DNA of 64,000 nucleotides, taken from positions 806,001-870,000 of the forward strand of contig CP121336.1 of NCBI GenBank assembly GCA_043553855.1, read 5' to 3'. Each line of letters begins with the position of its first letter. The first letter of the stretch is position 1. Below the pieces are notes generated by a model that saw only the letters and a program-made list of their open reading frames with translations, was not told the DNA's origin and made no database searches. Positions 59,497 to 64,000 of this stretch are shown here, piece after piece. This stretch comes from JAUIAS01 sp030425395 (lineage in GTDB: Bacteria > Pseudomonadota > Alphaproteobacteria > Rhodobacterales > Rhodobacteraceae). The position numbers and the translations under genes were made by a program.

Positions 59497-61836
59497 GTGC
59501 CTTCATTCTCGACAACACTCGAACAGGCCATTCACGCAGCGCTCGCGCTGGCCAATGAACGGCGTCATGAATTCGCCACGCTGGAGCATTTGCTTTTGTC
59601 GTTGCTGGATGAACCGGACGCCATCCGCGTGATGAAAGCGTGTAACGTCGACACGGAAGAACTGCGAACGACGCTTGTCGAATTCGTGGACGAGGATCTT
59701 TCCAACCTCGTCACCGATATCGAAGGGTCCGAAGCGGTTCCAACTGCCGCCTTCCAGCGCGTAATCCAACGCGCGGCGATCCACGTACAATCGTCGGGCC
59801 GGACCGAGGTGACCGGAGCAAACGTTCTGGTTGCGATTTTCGCCGAACGCGAAAGCAATGCCGCGTTTTTCCTGCAAGAGCAGGACATGACGCGCTACGA
59901 CGCTGTGAATTTCATCGCCCATGGTGTCGCCAAGAACCCCGCCTACGGCGAGAGCCGTCCGGTAACGGGGGCCTCCGACAATGACGAGGACACCGGATCA
60001 ACCGGCGCATCGCATCAGACGACCGACGGAGACGCCAAGGAATCGGCGCTGGCAAAATACTGCGTCGATCTCAACGCGAAATCCCGCAAGGGCGACGTTG
60101 ATCCCCTCATTGGGCGCAGTTCCGAGGTGGAACGCTGCATTCAGGTTCTGTGCCGTCGGCGCAAGAACAACCCGCTGCTTGTCGGAGACCCCGGCGTCGG
60201 CAAAACCGCGATTGCCGAAGGGCTGGCGCGCAAGATCGTTGCCGGTGAAACGCCCGAAGTTCTGTCGCGCACCACAATATATTCGTTGGATATGGGCGCG
60301 CTTTTGGCCGGCACACGATATCGGGGCGATTTCGAGGAACGGCTCAAGGCAGTTGTGACAGAACTGGAAGACCACCCCGACGCAGTCCTTTTCATCGACG
60401 AAATCCATACCGTGATCGGTGCAGGCGCAACCTCGGGCGGAGCAATGGATGCCTCCAACCTTCTCAAGCCCGCGCTTCAGGGCGGCAAGCTGCGCACCAT
60501 GGGTTCCACGACCTACAAGGAATTCCGTCAGCATTTTGAAAAGGACCGCGCATTGTCTCGCCGGTTCCAGAAAATTGACGTGAATGAACCCAGTGTCGAT
60601 GACGCGGTGAAAATCCTGAAAGGACTGAAGCCGTATTTTGAAGAACACCACAGTGTCAAATACACCGCCGATGCGATCAAATCCGCGGTTGAACTGGCAT
60701 CGCGTTATATTCACGATCGCAAGCTTCCCGATAAGGCCATCGACGTCATCGACGAAGCCGGTGCCGCACAGCATCTTCTTGCCGAAAGCAAGCGGCGCAA
60801 AACAATCGGCGTCAAGGAAATCGAAAGCGTTGTCGCCAAAATCGCGCGCATCCCGCCAAAAACCGTTTCCAAGGACGACGCAGAGGTCCTCAAGGATCTT
60901 GAAGGGTCGCTCAAACGAGTCGTCTTTGGTCAGGACGCCGCCATTGACGCGCTTGCCAGCGCGATCAAACTGTCCCGTGCGGGCCTGCGCGAACCGGAAA
61001 AACCGATTGGTAACTACCTGTTTGCAGGTCCAACCGGCGTGGGCAAGACCGAGGTGGCAAAGCAGCTCGCCGATACGCTTGGCGTTGAACTGCTGCGGTT
61101 TGACATGTCGGAATACATGGAAAAGCACGCTGTTTCTCGTTTGATCGGCGCGCCTCCGGGCTATGTGGGCTTTGATCAGGGTGGCATGCTGACCGACGGT
61201 GTGGACCAACATCCCCATTGCATCCTTCTTCTCGATGAAATCGAAAAGGCGCACCCGGATGTATATAACATCCTGCTGCAAGTGATGGATCACGGCAAAC
61301 TGACCGATCACAACGGGCGCACGGTGGATTTCCGCAACGTTGTTCTGATCATGACGTCAAACGCCGGTGCCGCAGAGCAGGCCAAGGCCGCAATCGGCTT
61401 TGGCCGTGATCGCCGCGAAGGCGAGGATACGGCCGCCATTGAACGCACGTTCACGCCAGAGTTCCGCAACCGTCTGGATGCGGTGATTTCCTTTGCCGCG
61501 CTGCCCAAATCCACGATCCTGCAAGTCGTTGAGAAGTTCGTTCTTCAACTCGAAGCGCAACTTCTGGATCGTGGCGTGTCGATCGAACTGACCCGGCCCG
61601 CTGCGGAATGGCTGGCTGACAAAGGCTATGATGATCGGATGGGCGCACGTCCGCTGGGACGCGTGATTCAGGAGCACATCAAGAAGCCCCTCGCCGAGGA
61701 ATTGCTCTTTGGCAAGCTGGCCAAAGGCGGTGTTGTGCGCGTCGGCGTTAAGGGCGATCAACTCGACCTCAAGATCCTTGGCCCCGAAAAGCCGAAACTG
61801 AGCGGAAACAAACCGCCGCTTCTGACCGCGGATTGA
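59497..61836 (+). CDS. clpA: ATP-dependent Clp protease ATP-binding subunit ClpA
   Basis: AAA+ unfoldase that feeds substrates to ClpP. The 779-residue protein starts at GTG (AGGAG 8 nt upstream) with an N-domain (TTLEQAIHAALALANERRHE). D1 has Walker A GDPGVGKTA near 229 and Walker B VLFIDEIHTVIGAG near 296. D2 has GPTGVGKTEVAKQL near 511 and LLLDEIEKAHPD near 577. The ClpP-docking IGF loop is present (AAIGFGRD near 631), which separates it from ClpB. No clpS lies upstream. Its stop overlaps the next ATG (TGATG). Confidence 0.96.
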   Translation: MPSFSTTLEQAIHAALALANERRHEFATLEHLLLSLLDEPDAIRVMKACNVDTEELRTTLVEFVDEDLSNLVTDIEGSEAVPTAAFQRVIQRAAIHVQSSGRTEVTGANVLVAIFAERESNAAFFLQEQDMTRYDAVNFIAHGVAKNPAYGESRPVTGASDNDEDTGSTGASHQTTDGDAKESALAKYCVDLNAKSRKGDVDPLIGRSSEVERCIQVLCRRRKNNPLLVGDPGVGKTAIAEGLARKIVAGETPEVLSRTTIYSLDMGALLAGTRYRGDFEERLKAVVTELEDHPDAVLFIDEIHTVIGAGATSGGAMDASNLLKPALQGGKLRTMGSTTYKEFRQHFEKDRALSRRFQKIDVNEPSVDDAVKILKGLKPYFEEHHSVKYTADAIKSAVELASRYIHDRKLPDKAIDVIDEAGAAQHLLAESKRRKTIGVKEIESVVAKIARIPPKTVSKDDAEVLKDLEGSLKRVVFGQDAAIDALASAIKLSRAGLREPEKPIGNYLFAGPTGVGKTEVAKQLADTLGVELLRFDMSEYMEKHAVSRLIGAPPGYVGFDQGGMLTDGVDQHPHCILLLDEIEKAHPDVYNILLQVMDHGKLTDHNGRTVDFRNVVLIMTSNAGAAEQAKAAIGFGRDRREGEDTAAIERTFTPEFRNRLDAVISFAALPKSTILQVVEKFVLQLEAQLLDRGVSIELTRPAAEWLADKGYDDRMGARPLGRVIQEHIKKPLAEELLFGKLAKGGVVRVGVKGDQLDLKILGPEKPKLSGNKPPLLTAD

Positions 61837-62804
61837 TGCGGGCAAAGACCGTCGCGTTCTTCCTGACACTCGCCAGCCCCGTGCTGGCGAGTGATCTACG
61901 TTTGCAACCTGTGATCGACTGCACGCCCGGACGGGATTGCTTTGTTCAGCAATACATGGACCACGATTCCGGGCCTGGCGCGCGGGACCATCGCTGTGGC
62001 AACCTGACATATAACGGCCATGACGGGACCGATTTTGCATTGCCCGACCGCGCCGCGATGAACCGTGGCGTGACCGTGCGCGCCGGTGCGGGTGGCGTCG
62101 TTGTGGGAGCGCGTGATGGCATGGAAGACCGGATTTATTCCCCGGCCTTCAACGACGCCGTGCAAGGTCGTGAATGCGGCAATGGCGTTGTGATCGAGCA
62201 TTTCGACGGTTGGGAAACCCAATACTGTCATTTGCGCAAGGGGTCTGTGACCGTGCGGACCGGAGACCGCGTCGTCGTCGGTGACAAACTGGGTGAAGTC
62301 GGACTGAGCGGTCAGACAGAATTCCCGCATCTGCATCTATCCGTGCGCCGGAACGGCATCGCGGTGAACCCATTTGCCCCCAAAACACCGCAAAGCTGTG
62401 ACCCAAACCTCGCGGATCGGCCCTTGTGGATCGACCCACCGGACTATGCGCCCGGCGGTGTGATCTCGATCGGATTTACAGACAGCTTGCCGGATTTCGA
62501 TCAGATCAAAGCCGGGAACCTGTCGCGGCCCATGATGCCCACAGACGCCGTTGCGATTGTGCTGTTCGGCTTTGGCTATGGTGGCCTCAAGGGGGATCGG
62601 ATCCACCTGTTCCTTTCCGGCCCAGCGGGCACCGTGATCGACCACACCGACATCTTGCCGCGGGACCGCGCGCAATTCTTTCGTGCGGCAGGCACCCGCC
62701 TGCGCGGCACATCCTGGGCCCCTGGCACCTATCGCGCACGGGTCGCGATTGAACGCGACGGCCATCTTCTGGACCTGCGCGAGGATACATTGGAAATCCG
62801 CTGA
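61836..62804 (+). CDS. Secreted M23 family metallopeptidase
   Basis: A 322-residue periplasmic peptidase, probably acting on peptidoglycan. The signal peptide is MRAKTVAFFLTLASPVLAS. Zinc-ligand motifs are NGHDGTDFALPDRAAM (H-x3-D) near 68 and FPHLHLSVRRNG (H-x-H) near 168; several cysteines likely form disulfides. A C-terminal beta-rich part follows. The ATG at 61836 overlaps the clpA stop. It is convergent with the OmpA-domain gene, only two bases apart. Confidence 0.9.
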   Translation: MRAKTVAFFLTLASPVLASDLRLQPVIDCTPGRDCFVQQYMDHDSGPGARDHRCGNLTYNGHDGTDFALPDRAAMNRGVTVRAGAGGVVVGARDGMEDRIYSPAFNDAVQGRECGNGVVIEHFDGWETQYCHLRKGSVTVRTGDRVVVGDKLGEVGLSGQTEFPHLHLSVRRNGIAVNPFAPKTPQSCDPNLADRPLWIDPPDYAPGGVISIGFTDSLPDFDQIKAGNLSRPMMPTDAVAIVLFGFGYGGLKGDRIHLFLSGPAGTVIDHTDILPRDRAQFFRAAGTRLRGTSWAPGTYRARVAIERDGHLLDLREDTLEIR

Positions 62805-62806
62805 CC

Positions 62807-64000
62807 CTATTTTTCAGTCAGCTTCAGTTCAATCCGACGGTTTTGCGCACGGGCTTCGGGTGTGTCGGCCGGGTTCACCGGCTGATACTCACCAAACCCG
62901 TTCGCTGACAGACGTTCCGGCGGAAAACCCAGTTCGTCGCTCATGAAGCGAACAACCGACAGCGCGCGTGCCTGGCTGAGTTCCCAGTTGTCACGGAACA
63001 GGCCACCACGCGAAAACGGCACGTTGTCGGTATGGCCATCGACCTGAATGACCCAGTCAATTTCTGGCGGAATTGATGCCGAAACGTTCTGCAAGGTGCG
63101 CGCCACACCAGCGATTTCGGCGCGTCCTTCCTGCGACAGTTCTGCCTGACCGGGGGCAAACAGCACCTCAGAGGAAAACACGAACCGATCTCCTACGATT
63201 CGGACACCGTCTTCCTCTCCCAGAATTTCGCGCATGCGGCCAAAAAATTCGGACCGGTATTTTTCAAGATCCTTGGCCTGTTCGGCCAGCCTGCGCGCCT
63301 CTTCCTCCAACCGTTTGCGTTCCGCCTCTTCCAACTGACGGCGCCTGCGTTCTTCGCCCGCGGCCCGCGCAAGCGCAGCGTTCAGATCGCTGCCCAACGA
63401 TTGCAATTGGACCTGTGCAGCAGCATCGCGGGCGGCGGCTTCGTCCAGCAAAGCCTGCAAACTGCCAAGCTGGGAACGCAATTCCGCAACCTGCCGGCTC
63501 AGAAGTGCAACCTGTCGCTGGCTTTCCTCGGATTTGACCTCTTCGTTTTTCAGCGCTTCGCGCGCCTGCCCCAACAGAACGGCCTGTTGTTCGGCGCGGG
63601 TCATCTGCTGAGTAGCGACGCTTTGAGCAGCGGTTTGCGCAGCTAATGCGGCCAAAAGGCGGTTCTCCAGTTCCTCACGATCTGCACTGGCAGCCCGTGC
63701 GATTTGCAGGTCTTCCAAAGCACGCAAAAGCCGCCGTTCTATGTCTGCGCGGTTGGTTTCAGTGCTTTCGGCCTGTTGACGCGCAATGGCAAGATCGGCA
63801 CGGGCTTGTGCCAGTGCATCCCTAAGCTCGGCTTCGGCAGCCTGTGCTTGCGTCAGATTTTCCCGTGCCTGCGCCAAGCTATCCTGAGCCTCGGCAAGGG
63901 CGGCGCGCAATTGGGTTTCAGTGCCCTGCGCCGCGTCTTCCGCCACGGCAAGATCGGCGCGGGCCCGCGCCAGTTCTGCGCGCAAGTCGGATACGGTGGT
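62807..64000 (-). CDS. Coiled-coil OmpA/MotB-like peptidoglycan-binding protein (5' end beyond window)
   Basis: The visible 397 codons stay open to the window edge, so the N terminus, likely with a membrane helix, is missing. Residues before about 265 are a long Ala/Gln/Glu-rich coiled coil with heptads (repeats of LAQARADLAIA type), ending in the charged RRRRQLEEAERKRLEEEARR helix. The C-terminal 130 residues are an OmpA-like domain: FVFSSEVLFAPGQAELSQEG, VDGHTDNVPFSRGG and SANGFGEYQPV with TPEARAQNRRIELKL, which bind diaminopimelate in peptidoglycan. The layout matches the MotB-like partner of a MotA/TolQ-type gene common in Rhodobacterales. Confidence 0.88.
   Translation of the reverse strand, partial: TTVSDLRAELARARADLAVAEDAAQGTETQLRAALAEAQDSLAQARENLTQAQAAEAELRDALAQARADLAIARQQAESTETNRADIERRLLRALEDLQIARAASADREELENRLLAALAAQTAAQSVATQQMTRAEQQAVLLGQAREALKNEEVKSEESQRQVALLSRQVAELRSQLGSLQALLDEAAARDAAAQVQLQSLGSDLNAALARAAGEERRRRQLEEAERKRLEEEARRLAEQAKDLEKYRSEFFGRMREILGEEDGVRIVGDRFVFSSEVLFAPGQAELSQEGRAEIAGVARTLQNVSASIPPEIDWVIQVDGHTDNVPFSRGGLFRDNWELSQARALSVVRFMSDELGFPPERLSANGFGEYQPVNPADTPEARAQNRRIELKLTEK

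Noticed and set aside
59998..61311. A 437-codon minus-strand frame inside clpA
   Set aside because: Antisense to ClpA Walker motifs; no domain and no ribosome binding site.

Overview
This 64-kb window is a chromosomal segment of a Rhodobacterales (Roseobacter-group) alphaproteobacterium. Four things point there: high GC with codon bias to match; an F1-only ATP synthase operon (atpHAGDC, with F0 genes elsewhere); pairs such as DUF1150/Hsp20, Lrp/trxB and pgeF/Hint protein; and a groESL operon with a perfect CIRCE element. I saw no tRNA, rRNA, CRISPR array, prophage, transposase or replication origin. Gene density is high and many neighbours overlap by 1-8 bases, which implies translational coupling.

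Layout. (1) 1-1187: the 5' part of gcvT (minus strand) under a tandem glycine riboswitch. (2) 1397-13790, minus strand: one catabolic operon with a fused flavin monooxygenase/OYE-type reductase, SDR, MarR regulator, enoyl-CoA hydratase, acyl-CoA dehydrogenase, aryl-CoA ligase, a five-gene branched-chain-type ABC importer and a RidA protein. The set matches aerobic CoA-dependent degradation of 2-aminobenzoate (anthranilate) or a close analogue. A KAS III-like gene is divergent. (3) 15158-25360: housekeeping genes (tdk, csaA-like, proC, ybjN-like, ubiK, lgt, midA-like, pgeF), a Hint-domain protein lacking the catalytic Cys, lrp/trxB, and a membrane protein fusing a 2Fe-2S ferredoxin domain to a class III nucleotide cyclase. 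(4) 25407-37142: exporters, a GT10 glycosyltransferase, PhzF, Hsp20/DUF1150, purEK, an isolated phnM, a lipase, NUDIX, EamA, a crotonase and a GAF protein, plus two small genes that each look broken by a one-base loss in a homopolymer. (5) 37270-50577: groESL, DUF2161, a TraB/GumN-like protein, ppaC, a two-gene operon of an HlyC-type toxin acyltransferase and a VCBS-Hint protein behind a strong palindrome, HAD, MaoC, ribF, a YcgN-type gene, threonine aldolase, hydrolase/isomerase genes and prs. (6) 50629-64000: an H-type lectin, the F1 ATPase operon, an acidic RTX-like anchored protein, a methyltransferase, gloB, clpA, an M23 peptidase and the C-terminal part of a coiled-coil OmpA-domain protein.

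Two places look most likely to hold new biology. The first is the hlyC-like/VCBS-Hint pair (42353-43949), where an RTX-toxin acyltransferase lies beside a putative autoprocessing protein whose VCBS half has no lysine, with no RTX toxin nearby. The second is the 12.4-kb CoA-ester operon, in which a RidA deaminase may be a pathway enzyme acting on an enamine intermediate. The ferredoxin-cyclase fusion is a third. All functions are read from sequence motifs and family knowledge; no database search was run.
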